Positions 25,712 to 37,279 of a DNA stretch of 64,000 nucleotides are shown here, piece after piece. The notes under the pieces are model-generated. The model was given only the letters and a program-made list of their open reading frames with translations, had not been told where the DNA came from and did not search any database. Made by a program: the position numbers and the translations under genes. Source of the DNA: Aselliscus stoliczkanus (taxonomy: Eukaryota > Chordata > Mammalia > Chiroptera > Hipposideridae). Position 1 is the first letter of the stretch. Every line of letters begins with the position of its first letter. The DNA lies in contig CM066727.1 in the NCBI GenBank assembly GCA_033961575.1, positions 122,066,434 to 122,130,433 of the forward strand, in the 5' to 3' direction.

Positions 25712-25976
25712 TTCTCAACTTCAACACTACTGACATTTGGAAGCAGATAATTCCTCACGGACAGGTGGGAGATGGGGAGGAGGGCAGGGGTTGCCTGTGC
25801 ATTGTGGAATATTTAGAAACAAAACATCTCACTGCCTCTACCCATGAGATGCCAGTAACAGCCTTCCCATCCCCACTCCCATGAGTTGGGACAATCAAAT
25901 ACGTCTCTAGACATTGCCAAATGTTCCAGGGAATGGAGTCAGGGGGAGAGGGGAGAGAGGGGAGAACCACTGATCT
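25712..25976 (-). mobile_element. MER20-type hAT element, antisense
   Basis: The reverse complement shows MER20 blocks. Plus-strand motifs are 'cactactgacatttggaagc', 'gtgcattgtggaatatttag', 'ctctagacattgccaaatg' and the end 'gggagaaccactga'. An internal purine-rich patch (25930-25965) has expanded. Confidence 0.8.
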
Positions 25977-26049
25977 AACTTAGAGAGAAAAGTTCACTCT
26001 ATTTTGCAAAAATCATATGAATTTTGTATTATCTAGCCCTGAACCATAA

Positions 26050-26285
26050 ATGACAGCCAGGTAGTCATTATCTGTAGAAGGCACTCTGCTAAGCTATTGG
26101 CCTATATTAACTTATTTAATTCTTCAACAACAAGGAAATTTAAGTAATCCTCATTTTAAAGATGAAGAAAATGAGGCTTAAAGGGTTGAAGGGACTTGCC
26201 TGGGTTAAAAGTTGGAATAAAGCAGGGTTTGTATCTGGATCCTGCTCTGTAGGATTCCGGGTCTGTGCTCCTAATCATTCCTACC
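26050..26285 (-). mobile_element. MIR SINE, antisense
   Basis: Shows 'aggcactctgctaagctatt', 'atcctcattttaaagatgaa', 'gaaaatgaggcttaaagggt' and 'ggtctgtgctcctaatc' in antisense MIR order. Confidence 0.75.
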
Positions 26286-26289
26286 GTAC

Positions 26290-27700
26290 TTCCTCACATG
26301 AGATAAGATGATCAAAAGAGCCCCACTCTCTGTTAAACATAACACAACACTTGCTAAGGTGAACCTGACTTTAGACCTCAGAAAGATAAAGCACACAGCT
26401 ATCTAAGGGCTGTAACTGCTTAGTAAGTATTAATTACACGAGCCATGGAACTAGGCTAGGCATAAAAAATCAGGCATGTCTGAAGGACGACAGCAGCAAG
26501 TCCTAACTCATTCATGCATAATCGCCATTTAATTCCATAGAAACCGGTTTTTTGTGAGATTTTATTTTCTTTATAAATATTTGAATTTTCTTATATCAGT
26601 AATATGGAAAGAGGTGAAGCTGTCCAAAAGGAAGCAAATTGGTGAGAATAGGTTGATTTAAGTATGTATTACTTGATAGACATGCATGCGGAATGCCTCT
26701 TTGTGGCATCAGTGAGCTCAGGGCAAATGCTATTATTTATTAAGCATCTATGTGGGTATGTTTTGCCAGGCTCTTAACAAAACGTTAATGCCCAGTGACT
26801 TAATATCTGGGATTTAGGCTTTTTAAAAATACAGAAGCTGCTGATATTATTCCCAATTCCGTGGCCCAAAAATATAGAGAAAGTCATGTAGAGCAATATA
26901 CGCTAAGTCACAGAAGTCAAGAGAGGGCAAAAGAAAACTTTAATTACAGAATGATATACAACTCGGATCATCCTGCATGTAAAGTCAATCATTAATGCCT
27001 GGGAAAGAGTAACCTGGATAGCAAAGGTATTTAGTTTCTTAAGAGATCCATCACTCATGAACGATTCCTTCTCAGCTAACCATGGACAGCTTATAACTGC
27101 CACTTTGCTGCAAGGATGGCTGACTTCATTTCCCTCCGGCTTCTGTTCTGCTCCCCAAACACACCAGAGTTCCTAATTCCTACAATTGAATGCACATATT
27201 TATTTTCTCAAATAATAACCTTGAATCTTGATAATGTGGGGAACATTCCTTTCTACCAATACTAAGAACACATCCATGTTTACACAGGGAGCAGGAGATC
27301 TGGAACTTACCAGGCAGAGGTTCAGTTTGAGCACATGTGTACAGGCATGGGTACAATTTTGTTCTCAGCTCCTACAGTCAGTATCACAAGGGTCAGTCCC
27401 CACTGCCACCCTTGCACTTTGAGACACAGTCTTTCTGTGCTTGCTCCCCAGAAGGCATTTTTCTGTACGTGTTTATTTTATTTTGCCACGTTGCCACCTT
27501 TCATGTGACTCAGACCTCGCTGATGATGCAAGTGCCTTCATTCTGAAGGAAACCGCTGCATAAGTTAAAATTCTTTCTGTTCTAAAGGACAGAAACCCAA
27601 CTCCCACTTGTTTAAACAAAACTGGAAAGTCACTATCTTCCCTAAATGAAAAATTTTAAGTATGAATAAAACCAAAGTACATTAGGATTCTTAAACCCTC
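26290..27700. other. Unassigned sequence, no gene recognised
   Basis: A faint antisense MIR-like patch may lie at 26730-26860. Nothing else is recognised. Confidence 0.35.
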
Positions 27701-27925
27701 TCAAACAATCTGCACAGCACTTTTAAGTTATAAAGAACGTTCTCGTTTATTGGATTGTTAAAAAAAAAAAAAAAAGGTAGTCAGGACAAGTGTTCGCTTC
27801 ATTTCTTAGATGCTGTTAAACGATGTGTTCAAGGTCTCTTAGCTAGGAAGTTACATGGATGATTACTAGTTGACCCAATTATCCTGAGTCCTAAACACTG
27901 CATTTCCCAGTATAGCATACCTGGA
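27700..27925 (-). mobile_element. MIR SINE, antisense, with expanded A-run
   Basis: A block resembling the MIR tail is followed by an A-run (about 27759-27775), then 'gtcaggacaagtgttcgc', 'aaggtctcttagctaggaag' and 'cctaaacactgcatttccc'. The A-run replaces part of the core. Confidence 0.5.
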
Positions 27926-27929
27926 AAGG

Positions 27930-28855
27930 ATTGTGTTAGAGAAGATCCTTATCCTCAAGACACTCAATTAATAGTGAAAACAAATAAATAAAAGAAGACA
28001 TTGACATCTGCAAAAGCACTTTTTAAGTGAAAAATCAGCCTGTGCTTTAATACTATGTGTGACTTCATTTTCTTTTCATAAGAGGAATTCTCCAGGAATA
28101 TTTTGTGGAACTTCCACTTAAAGCATGTGCAAAGGAGAAGGTTATTTTGTCACAATCATACCAAATGGACAAATACACCAAGGATCATCTCATTGTCATC
28201 AGTATACAGCTGTTATGTCATTACCAGCAGCAGCAATCAGAGGTACCTGAGGGTATGTCTGAGGTCAGCCGCAGGTGCAGTAGAGGGTCTCAAAGCCAGC
28301 ACTGTTTTGGATTCATCATCATATGCCTGATACTAAATATAATTTGGTTGAATTAATGGAGAGCAGGTCCTAATGAGTCATAAAAGCTGAACAATGAGTC
28401 GAGGATAAATGGAACTCGGGAGACTTTATGACGGTCATGACTGTAGATATTATTCTTTTTGAGGGTATAATGAAAATCAATCAATTCTTGAAATTCCCAT
28501 TGGTTATAAATGAAGATTACTAATTGATGAAGGACACACATAAGTTACCCTATTGTTGTGGGGCTATATAAAGTTTCAACAGAGTTAAAACAGAAAGGCT
28601 CCTGCCACCTGCGCTCTGAATCACATTCCCCTCCCACGTCAGGGGCTTTTTGCCATCAAATACCCACTCTTCACATGCAGGTTTACTGAATGTGAAATTG
28701 TAGTCCTCAGTCCCAGTATTATAACAGCCCTGCTTCCTCCCTGTGTCCCCCTATAACTACCCATCTCCTTCCTTCTCTTCAAAACCCAAAGTCTAAACTC
28801 ATTATCTCCAATTTGTCCTCCGTCATTCATTTTTCAAAGTGTGACTGGATCTTCA
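27930..28855. other. Unassigned sequence
   Basis: No repeat or gene is recognised with confidence. The right part is pyrimidine-rich and could be the degraded upstream part of the following L2. Confidence 0.35.
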
Positions 28856-28859
28856 GCTC

Positions 28860-29815
28860 CCTCTATTCTGCTAAACTTGTTCCCACCAGTTTCTGATACC
28901 ATATACTAATTTCAAATTCTAAAATATTATTTTTATTCCTTATCTTACTTGGCCTCCCTTTGGCATTTGACATAATAAACTACTCCTTCCTTAAAACCCT
29001 CTCCTCCAAAGGCCACATTTTCTGGATTTCCCCTAGGTATTCATTCTCATTTAGATCATCTCCCTCCACACCAATCTCCCTCTTAAATGTTATGATTCCC
29101 AAAGATTCCATGGTCAACAATCTTATCTATTTACATACTCACTCTTTTAGGACACCTTATCTGCACCTCTGCCTTCAATGATTAGCAATGATTTAATGTC
29201 TCCCTTTCTGAGCTTTACATCAAACCATTCAGCTGTCCCACAGACATCGCGATTTCAACATGACCCAAATCAACTGCATTGTACTAAATCCCACCCATCT
29301 TCATATCACTTACCACTTGTACCCACAAATACCAGTATTATCCATTTCCTTGCCAACGTTGGAGCCTTAAGTCATTCCAGACAATTCTGCCAAATTCTCT
29401 CAATTCTACTTCCTAAATGTTTCTTTCATTTTCCCATGCTCACTGTCACTCACATATTTCTCCTAGTTGTTATGAAAAAGCTCCTTATTGGTTCATCTAT
29501 GTATAATCCCATGTACTCACCTGCCCCATTTCCCCATCACCACTATTAATACATCTCTTAAACAGCTGTCAAAAGCCATTCTAAAAATTAAGTCTAATCA
29601 AGTCCTTTCTCTGCCTAAAATGCTCAATGGCTCCCTATTGCCTTCAGGATGAAATTTTAACTCCTTAGCATATGTGTCACACAAGGACCTTCATTATCTG
29701 GCTCCAGAATACTTCTCCTGCCTCATCTCATAGACATTTCAGTCAATCTCTACGTTTTCAGCTCTAGAACAAAATAGGCCTTTGATAGGCACCAAGTGAA
29801 TGAATGAATGAATTC
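28860..29815 (+). mobile_element. L2 LINE fossil
   Basis: Sense L2 with 'cttggcctccctttggcatt', 'tgcctaaaatgctcaatggc', 'tccctattgccttcaggatg' and 'aggaccttcattatctggct'. It ends 'agtgaatgaatgaatgaa', the L2 3' repeat. Coding remnants are broken in all frames. Confidence 0.8.
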
Positions 29816-29886
29816 TGAGAAAGATGTCCTTAGATTTTTTAAAAAATGTTATGTAGCTTTTTTTAATCTTCCACAAATAATTTTTC

Positions 29887-30885
29887 CTATTTTTCAGCTT
29901 TATTGAGAAATAATTGATATACGTTATATGTTATACAACATATATTGTAGAAAAGTGATAAGTTTAAGGCATATAGCATGATGGTTTGTTTGAATGTATT
30001 TTGAAATGATTACCACAATAGGCTCAAATACCATCTGTCTTCTCATATAGAAACAATAAAAAGAAAATAATTTTTTTCTCCTTGTGATGAAAACTCTTAG
30101 GCTTTACTTTCTCAACAATTTTCCTATATCGTACAGCACTGTTAGCAACAGACATCATGTACATTACATCCTTAGTACTTATTTATCTTATAGCTGGAAG
30201 TTTGTACATTTTGACCACCTTCTTCCAACTCTCCTCACTCCTACCTTATGCCTCTGATAACCACAAATCAGATCTCTTTTTCTATGTGTTTGAGGTTGTT
30301 TTTTGTTTGCTTTATTTTGTTTAAAGTTCTCTTATAAGTGAGATCATATAGTACTTGTCTATTTCTGTCTGACTTAACTTCACTTAGCATAATGCTTTCA
30401 AAGTCCATCTATATTACTACAAATGATAGAATTTCCTTGTTTTTTCATTGCTGAATAATGTTTCATTTTATGTGTGTGTATACGTACACATCAATCACTT
30501 CTTTATCTGTTCATCCATCAACAGCCACATAGGTAGTTTCCATGTCTTGGCTGTAAATAATTCTGCTATGAACATAGGGGGCAGATATTATTTCAAGTTA
30601 GTTTTCTCACTTCCTTTAGATATATTCCCAGAAGTAGAACTGCTATTTCATGTGGTAGTTATATTTAATTTTTTTTTTAAGGATCCTCCATACTGTTTTC
30701 TACAGTGACTATACCAAGTTACATTCCCAACAACATTGCACAAGGGTTACGTTTTCTCCACGTTCACTCCAGTATTTATCTCTTGTCTTTTTGATGGTGA
30801 CCATTCTAACAGGCATGAGGTGATGTCTCATTGTGATTTTAATTTGCATTTCCCTGTTGACTAGTGATGTTGAGCATCTTTATCC
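29887..30885 (-). mobile_element. L1 3' terminal region (3' part of the composite)
   Basis: Antisense L1 3' end with 'cagctttattgagaaataat', 'aaatgattaccacaatagg', 'tagctggaagtttgtacatt', 'cctccatactgttttctaca' and 'ttgcatttccctgttgacta'. On the minus strand it starts abruptly at 'gatgctcaacatcacta', where the preceding 3' UTR ends in 'ggataaag'. The boundary shows short microhomology. Confidence 0.8.
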
Positions 30886-31023
30886 ATTCTTCCATCGACA
30901 CCCAGGCTGCCTCTACATCTTGGCCATTGTAAATAATGCTGCAATGACCATATGGATGCACATATCCCCTTGAAGTAGCACTTTGGGTTTCTTCAGAAAA
31001 ATACCCTGAAGTGGGATTATTGG

Positions 31024-31314
31024 GTCCTTCTTTGTCACTTCTTATAGCCTTTGTTTGAAGTCTATTTTGTCTGCTGTAAGTATTGCTACCTCAACTTTTT
31101 TTGTGCTTTTTTTTTTCATTTCCATTTTCATGAAATATCTTTTTCTATCCCTTCACATTCTATCTGTGTGTGTCTTTCAATCTGAAATGAGTCTCTTGTA
31201 GGCAACATACGTAAGGTTTTGTCTTATCCATTCATCCCTCTTATGTCTTTTGATTGGAAAATTTAATCCATTCACATTGAAAGTAATTGTTGATAGATAT
31301 GTAGCTATTGCCAT
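31024..31314 (-). pseudogene. Truncated L1 ORF2 (endonuclease start only)
   Basis: About 97 codons from an ATG at 31314. The start of the L1 apurinic-type endonuclease domain is recognisable: the catalytic-Asn motif reads T-F-N-V-N-G-L-N, and the I-K-R-H motif follows. A stop and frame damage are present. The segment ends near 31024 at the D-K-E-G-P region and is joined directly to L1 3' UTR sequence. The rest of the endonuclease, the reverse transcriptase and the C-terminus are missing, so it cannot be autonomous. ORF1 ends 35 bp upstream, the normal L1 spacing. Confidence 0.8.
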
Positions 31315-31349
31315 TTTATTATTCATAATTTTTATCTTTTTTTTCCATC

Positions 31350-32216
31350 TTAAAGAAGTCTCTCTAACATGCCTTGTCTTACTGGTTTGGTTGTGATGAA
31401 CTCCTTTAGCTTTTTCTCGTCTGGGAAGCTCTTTATCTGTCCTTTGATTTTAAATGATAGCCTTGGTGGGTAGAGTAGTCTTGGTTTTAGGTCCTTGCTT
31501 TCCATGTTAAATATTTTTGTGCCAATCCCTTCTGTCCTGCAAACTTTCTGTTGAGAAATCAGCTGAAAGTCTTACAGGAGCTCACTTATGTTATTAGCTG
31601 CCTTTCTCTTGCTGCTTTTAGGATTCTATCTTTGCCTTTAACCTTTGCCATTTTAATTATAATATGTCTTGATGGCACCTATTTGGGTTCATCCTGTTTG
31701 GGACTCTCCACACTTCCTGGACTTGTACACATATGTCTATTTCCTTCACCAGGTTAGGAAAGTTTTCAGTTATTATTTCTTCAAATAAGTTCTCAATCCC
31801 TTGCTTTCTCTCTTCTTTTTCTGGTACCCCCATGATGCGAATGTTGGTAAGCTTGATATTCTCGCAGAGGTCTCTTAAACTATCCTCATTTTTTTGGATT
31901 CTTTTTCTTTTTGCTGTTCCAATTGGGTGTTTTCTACTACCTTGACTTCCAAATCACTGATTTGATCCTCTGCTTCATCTAGTCTGCTTGTGATTGCTTC
32001 TAGTAGATTCCTCATTTCATTTCATGTATTCTTCACTCCTGACTGGTTCTTTTTTATGGTTACTATATCCTTTTTTATGCTTGCTATCTCTTTGTTGAAA
32101 TTCTCACCAAGTTCCTTGAGCATTCTTATAACCATTATTTGAAACTCTGTCTCTGGTAGGTTGCTTGCCTCTGTTTTGTTTAATTCTTTTTCTGGAATTT
32201 TCTCCTGTTCTTTCAT
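31350..32216 (-). pseudogene. L1 ORF1 (RNA-binding protein) pseudogene
   Basis: An N-terminal piece of 64 codons (32216-32022) is clearly L1 ORF1. It has E-K-E-L-N-K-T-E-A-S, then the V-I-R-M-L-K-E-L and N-F-N-K-E-I segments, then K-K-D-I-x-T-I-K-K-N-Q. The C-terminal end is also recognisable (K-E-F-I-T-T-K-P, with a stop at 31352-31350). Between them the frame is broken. An intact ORF1p is a trimeric coiled-coil nucleic-acid chaperone of the L1 particle. This copy cannot make it. Confidence 0.85.
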
Positions 32217-33911
32217 TTGGAATGTGTGTGTGTGGGAGGGGGGGTTGTTTGTTTCTTTGTTTGTTTGTTTTTCATTTTGACTGCCTCTCTGTGTTTGTTT
32301 CTATGTATTAATTAGATCTGCTTTGTCTCCCAGTCTTGGCCAGTGGCCTTATGTAGTAGGTGTCCTGTGGGGCCCAGTGACCCAGTCTCCCTGGTTACCT
32401 GAGTCAGATGCTCCAGAAGTGTCCCTTTTGTGAGTCATATGTGCCCTCCTGTTATAGTTGAGCTTTGATTGCTTTTGGCACATCAGTGGGTGGGATTGCC
32501 CCTTAGACTGACTGGCTATGGGGTTTAGCCACATCCAAAGCTTATGGGCTACTATGTGGAAGTCTTACCCCATTGAGTGAAATTTGTCCCAGTGGGCTCT
32601 GGGGCCTGTTGTGGCCACCCTTTGTGTGTGCCATTTGTGGAGCTAATTGGGTGGTGCTCTGCTGTGATCTGAAGCCAACCTCCAAGTATGTTGGTCCTAG
32701 AGCCTCTTGGGAGGGACTCTGGTGCAGGCCCAGGTCAGCCACTGCCTGTTATTGGCCAGGGGCTACTGATAGGAGCTACAAAGCAATCTGCAGTTGTTTG
32801 CTGCCTATACTGGACCTGTAGGTGCGTGGCAGAGGCCATGCAGCAAACTGAGGATGGCTGCCACCAGTAATGGACTTGAGGTAGCTCTGCCAAAAGCCAG
32901 GACACCCCAACAAGGCCCGTCACCTTTCTTAAGATTCAGCCTCTGATGACGCCTCATGTGGTATGCAATTTTGGTGAGGCAGGGTCTCAGAAGTCACTAG
33001 AATGGGAGGAATTGTGGTCACCAGGTTAATGTAAATTCCAGTTTGGTGCCAGTGCTGAGCCTGGAGTGACTCAGCAAAAGTCTCAGAACACACCAAGGCC
33101 AATCACATCTAGCCTGGGGTCTGTGGGACTCCAATAGTTTTCCAAGAAAAAGTGCAATGCATGCATGGCTGGCTGCTCACTGAGAAAGCACCTCCAGCGG
33201 TGTGTGAGTTGAGTGGGGTGGGATCTCAGTGAATCAGCAGGGCAGAGCAGTGGAGTTCACCAGGCCAATAAGATTCAGATTTGTCCGGGGGAAGGGGAGA
33301 TGGTGCTTAACACAGGAAAGATGGCGCCTGCCTGCTGGCTGTGTGGAAGGTATACTCCTCACTGGGAAAATACCAACTGTCCTCCAATCCTCCCCACTGA
33401 GGACACACACCTCAGTCTGCCCCCTCTGTATGTCTCTGAGGCCCCATGAGTCACCATCCCTCTGCTGGAACCCAAGGTGAGTGCCTGTGCGTGAGTCTAC
33501 AGGCGGGCTGTTTAAAAGAATGTCTGGGTTTCCCACCCAGTCAGAATCCCCACTGTTTTTCACAGCCAAATGTTGTGGGGAACTCCTCTTCTCGGCACCA
33601 GTACTCTGGGATGGGGAGCGTGGTGTGGGGGTCTGGGGACCCTCACTCCTCTGGGAAGAACCAAGCAGCCAAGATATCCTTCCTGATTCTCAACTGCCAC
33701 ATGCGGGCATGGGGCCCATTCTGTCTTTCTGCTCCTTCTACCAGTCTTGATGTTCTTTCTTCTTTATATTTTTAGTTGTAGGACTTCTGTTTAGCTAGAC
33801 TTCAGATGGTTCTCCGGGTTGATTTTTCTATAATTTAATTGTAACTTTAATGTGTTCACGAAAGAATGCAGGCACAGTGTTTACCTACTCCTCCATCTTG
33901 GATCTCTCCCG
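32217..33911 (-). promoter_or_regulatory. L1-type 5' UTR, long version
   Basis: GC-richer, non-coding sequence upstream of ORF1. Its distal 480 bp is homologous to the 5' UTR of the 53.7-56.4 kb element. Shared blocks include 'tttttcacagccaaatgttg', 'gccaagatatccttcctga' and the end 'gtttacctactcctccatct'. It is about 1 kb longer than that copy's 5' UTR. In L1 the 5' UTR carries the internal RNA polymerase II promoter; activity here is not testable by eye. Several open frames in 32.3-33.8 kb are fortuitous. Confidence 0.7.
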
Positions 33912-33922
33912 AACAATTTTTC

Positions 33923-34410
33923 AAATGATTTAAAGTAGTATATAATAAAATATACTTCATAAGCTTTTCAAATAATGAAAGAAGGTCTCTAGCATTATAC
34001 TTGGTCCATGGAAAGTAATTATATCATAAATCCCATAAACCTACACTAATGCAAAATCAAGTAGAAACTTGACTATGAGAATCCTGTCAGTCAAAACAAT
34101 ATAAAAGGGGGGAAATAATGATGATTTTTTTTTCATTTTTTCTAACCCCCCCCTTTTTTATTTTACTTTTTTTAATTTCTGCTTTTACTTTTCATTGTCT
34201 AATAAAATTATATATACTAATTCATCAGGAGACAAATTTTATTCCTACTAAACTTTCAGAAGAAATTTTTTACATGGACTCTTACAGAAGGAATGTTTAT
34301 TAACCTAGTAGGTAATGATGGTTTAATAGAAAAAGCAGAAATATCATACATATGACCCATTCTTAAAGCAACCATTGATGAAACTAAGAGCATATTTAAC
34401 TATATTCTTT
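33923..34410. other. Unassigned AT-rich sequence
   Basis: T- and A-rich, with no gene or family recognised. Confidence 0.35.
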
Positions 34411-34426
34411 ATGAAGGCATTTCTTT

Positions 34427-34533
34427 TTCTTTTTCTTTTTGAGGGCAGTGTCACTGGCCCTCATATGTGGGACCTGAACCGGGGCCGCTGGCTTCCTAAG
34501 CCAACACTTAACCACCGCACCACTCGGCCAGCC
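34427..34533 (-). mobile_element. tRNA-headed SINE, short form
   Basis: On the plus strand it reads a T-rich tail, then 'gagggcagtgtcactggccc', 'gggacctgaaccggggcc' (antisense B box) and the end 'cactcggccagcc'. It is head-only. TSDs 'tgaaggcatttcttt' lie at 34412-34426 and 34534-34548 (15 bp, perfect). Confidence 0.92.
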
Positions 34534-34619
34534 TGAAGGCATTTCTTTAAATAATTCAAGTAATATATACCAATCTCTCTGATTCTCTAATTTGATATAG
34601 AATCAAGACTAGCCATAGC

Positions 34620-34775
34620 TAGCTTACATCACTTAGAATGAACACAAGCTTTATCTCATTGAATCTTCACAAAAACTCATGTAAGTTAGTGTAATTACTA
34701 CCATTCTCATTTTACAGATGAGAAAAGTTATACAAAGAAGTGAATAACTTACCAAGTTCACAGAGCTACATTAAT
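34620..34775 (-). mobile_element. MIR SINE, antisense, partial
   Basis: Contains 'tttatctcattgaatcttca', 'attctcattttacagatgag' and 'cttaccaagttcacagagct', which is the antisense MIR core. Confidence 0.65.
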
Positions 34776-34859
34776 TACATTTTTTACTCTCAACTATTAA
34801 TGATCTCATTCAGGATTTTAAAACAAGTGAAGAGGAGAAATGTTGAGCTTTCTGTTAAC

Positions 34860-35680
34860 CTTGAAATGAGTTGGTCTCCTCCTACCTTTCCAATGTTAAC
34901 CCACTTTATTATCTTCCTTTCTTACTGAATTTCTTTACATGCCTCTAACCCACCAAACTTGTTCCCCATATTAGGGTTTTACACTTGAAATGTCATCTAT
35001 CTAGGAAATATTTTTTTCTATTACCTCTACCTAGAAAACATTTCTCGAAGTCTTTTTGTGCTTTCATATAATTCAGGTCTAAGCTCAAAAGTCACGTGAG
35101 CCGCTCTTTGATCACCCAATCTTAAGAAGCCTACTCAGATACTCTCTAATGCATCATTAGATTTTATTTTCAATCTGTTTATTAGTATTTCATTTATATT
35201 CTTCCCCCAAACTCTAGAACTATGCTGTCTAATAGAAATATGTGAATTATAAATGCAAGCTACATATATATGTAATTTTAAACTTTCTAGTTGACTCACT
35301 AAAAATTTTAAATACAAATACAATTAATATTAATATTTTATTTAATTCAGTGTATCTAAAACATTGCCATTTCAATATGAAATGAATAAAAAATTAATGA
35401 GATATTTCATTTTTTCGATGCTAAGTATTCAAAATTTAGTGTATATTTTACAATGGCAACACACCAAAATTTAAATGAGCTATGTTTCAGGTACTCAATA
35501 ACTACATATCAAATATTCAATTGCTTTTATGTGGCTAGTGGCTACTATACTGGACAGCACAACTTAAAATGTAAACTCTATTCACTGCTGTATCGCCAGA
35601 AGCTAGATTAGCATAACACTGTTTGGTTTTTGTGTACTCGGTAAATTTTTGGAAAAAATGAATGAATGTTGAATATGTAG
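34860..35680 (+). mobile_element. L2 LINE 3' end, split by a hAT element
   Basis: Left part: 'ttcaggtctaagctcaaaag', 'gagccgctctttgatcaccc' and 'ttcttcccccaaactctaga'. Right part from about 35564: 'aaaatgtaaactctattca', 'ctgctgtatcgccagaagc' and 'atgaatgaatgttgaat'. The L2 consensus is continuous across the gap once 35220-35563 is removed. Confidence 0.75.
35220..35563. mobile_element. hAT-type DNA transposon nested in L2
   Basis: Starts 'ctatgctgtctaatagaaat' and ends 'ctactatactggacagcac', inverted relatives of each other. Subterminal 'gtggctagtggctac' is typical of this hAT group. The interior is AT-rich with no transposase. An 8-bp TSD could not be confirmed. Confidence 0.65.
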
Positions 35681-35689
35681 AATATAAGT

Positions 35690-36075
35690 AGTCATCCTTT
35701 GGTATCCATGGGAGATTGGTTCCAGGATACCCCACAGATACCAAAATCTGAGGATTCCTAAATCCCCCATATGAAATGTCACAGTATTAGCATATAACCT
35801 ATGCTCCTCCTCCTGTATACTTTAAATCACCTAGAAATTACTTATAATATCTAATACAATGTAAATGCTATGTAAAAATGTTATTATATTGGATTGTTTA
35901 GGGAATAATGACAAAAAGAGGTCTGTACATGTTTAATACAGATTCAACAATCATGGGCCTAACTACATAGTACACAACAGCAACAACATAACATTTTTTC
36001 CTGAATACTTTAAATTTGCAATTGGTTGAATCCACAGATTCAAAACCCACAGATGTGGAGGGCCAATATACCCTC
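35690..36075. mobile_element. MER2/Tigger-type non-autonomous transposon
   Basis: Shows 'atgggagattggttccagga', 'gataccaaaatctgaggatt', 'tatactttaaatcacctaga', 'atacaatgtaaatgctatgt' and the end 'gatgtggagggccaatata', in the order of MER2/Tigger. Only the ends and the AT-rich centre remain. Confidence 0.85.
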
Positions 36076-36239
36076 TCTCATAGATTGAAAGAATATCCAT
36101 ATTCTACTGATGCTAGATTTGCAGATGACAAAATGATATTTTTGTATATAATTTTAAGTGAATCAGGTGGAATTTACTTACTATTTGGCTTTTTGACCTC
36201 AGAAGCAAATATGTGATACTAGACAGCTGGACAGTATCT

Positions 36240-36716
36240 CACAGATTGTGAGACATCCCTTATTGTGGTCCCCCAAAAGATATATACAACCTGACATCTA
36301 AAACCTGAAAATATTACCTTATATGTAAAAGAAAAAGGAAAAAGACTTTGCAGATGATGTGGTTATGTTAAGGATCTTGAGATGGAGAAATTACCTGAAT
36401 CATCCAGGTGGACCTAAAGGTAATCACATGTATCCTTATAGGAAGGAAGCAAAGGGAGATTTGATAATGAAAGAGGATAAGGTAATGTGACCATGGAAGC
36501 TGAGACTGGAGTCATGCAGCCACAAACCAAGGAATGGCAGCAGCCACAAGAAGCGGAAAGAGGCAAGGAACTGATTTTCCCCTGGAACCTGCTGACATCT
36601 TGACTCAGGCAGTGAAACTGACTTTGGATATCTGGCTTCCAGAACTATAAAAGAGTAAATGTATGTTGTTTTTAAGTTTGTGGTAATTTATTACAGCAGC
36701 CGTTGGAGACTAATAC
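36240..36716 (+). mobile_element. MLT1-type MaLR LTR
   Basis: Near full-length. It shows 'ggtcccccaaaagatatata', 'aaaagactttgcagatgatg', 'ttaaggatcttgagatggag', 'gcagccacaaaccaaggaat' and the end 'agccgttggagactaataca'. No internal coding region is adjacent, so it is a solo LTR. Confidence 0.85.
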
Positions 36717-36762
36717 ACTTACTGGTGTATCAAGCTACCTCCATATTAGATGTAATTCTCTG

Positions 36763-37279
36763 ATAGCTTGCAAAAATAGCCACAATCTCCACTTTTCTTT
36801 GTATCACTGTCCCTTTGTAATGTGAATTAACAGCAACTCTGATTAAGAGGTATGGTTTGTTTCTCCACCCTATCTATTGCTTTGGCTAATAGAATGCCAC
36901 AGAAGATACAGCTTGCCAATTTCTGTCTGGGTCTCAGGAGGTTTTGCATGCTTTCTTCCTCTCACCTAGAACCCACCGCACTTTCATGTGAATAAGGCTG
37001 ATCTAGCCTGCTTGATGGCAAGAGACAAGTGACCCAGGTGTCCCCCATTGTCCAATCTGACAGTGAACCATATGTTGGACACAAAAGTGAGGTCATCTTA
37101 GGCCAGCTAACTCCCAACTGACCAGCCAGGTGCCAGCAGACATATGAGTAATCTACACAGACAAAAGAACTGCTAGCTGAGCCTCGCCCAAATTACCAAC
37201 ATATATGAGCTCAATGAATCACTTGTTTAAAGCTACTAACTATTGTGGTAGCTTGTTGTGCAGCAATAAATAACGGATA
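36763..37279 (+). mobile_element. Second old LTR, MaLR-like
   Basis: Shows 'agcctgcttgatggcaagag', 'aaactgaccagccaggtg'-like and 'gctgagcctcgcccaaatta' blocks. The end 'tagcttgttgtgcagcaata' with 'ataacggatat' is characteristic of this LTR type. It lies in tandem orientation with the preceding MLT1 LTR. Confidence 0.55.

Larger units (their letters stand above)
29887..33911 (-). mobile_element. Half-L1-like composite element, ~4.0 kb
   Basis: Minus-strand L1 derivative. In element order: 5' UTR (33911-32217), ORF1 remnant (32216-31350), first part of ORF2 (31314-about 31024), about 140 bp of 3' UTR, then a second L1 3' region (about 30885-29887). Most of ORF2 is absent. Candidate TSDs are 'aataatttttc' (29876-29886) and 'aacaatttttc' (33912-33922), 10 of 11 matching. 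They would mean that the whole composite moved as one unit. The TSD is AT-rich and weak, so this remains inference. Confidence 0.75.

Noticed and set aside
33213..33775. Several open frames up to 111 codons on both strands
   Set aside because: They fall in the GC-richer L1-type 5' UTR, which is non-coding in the family.
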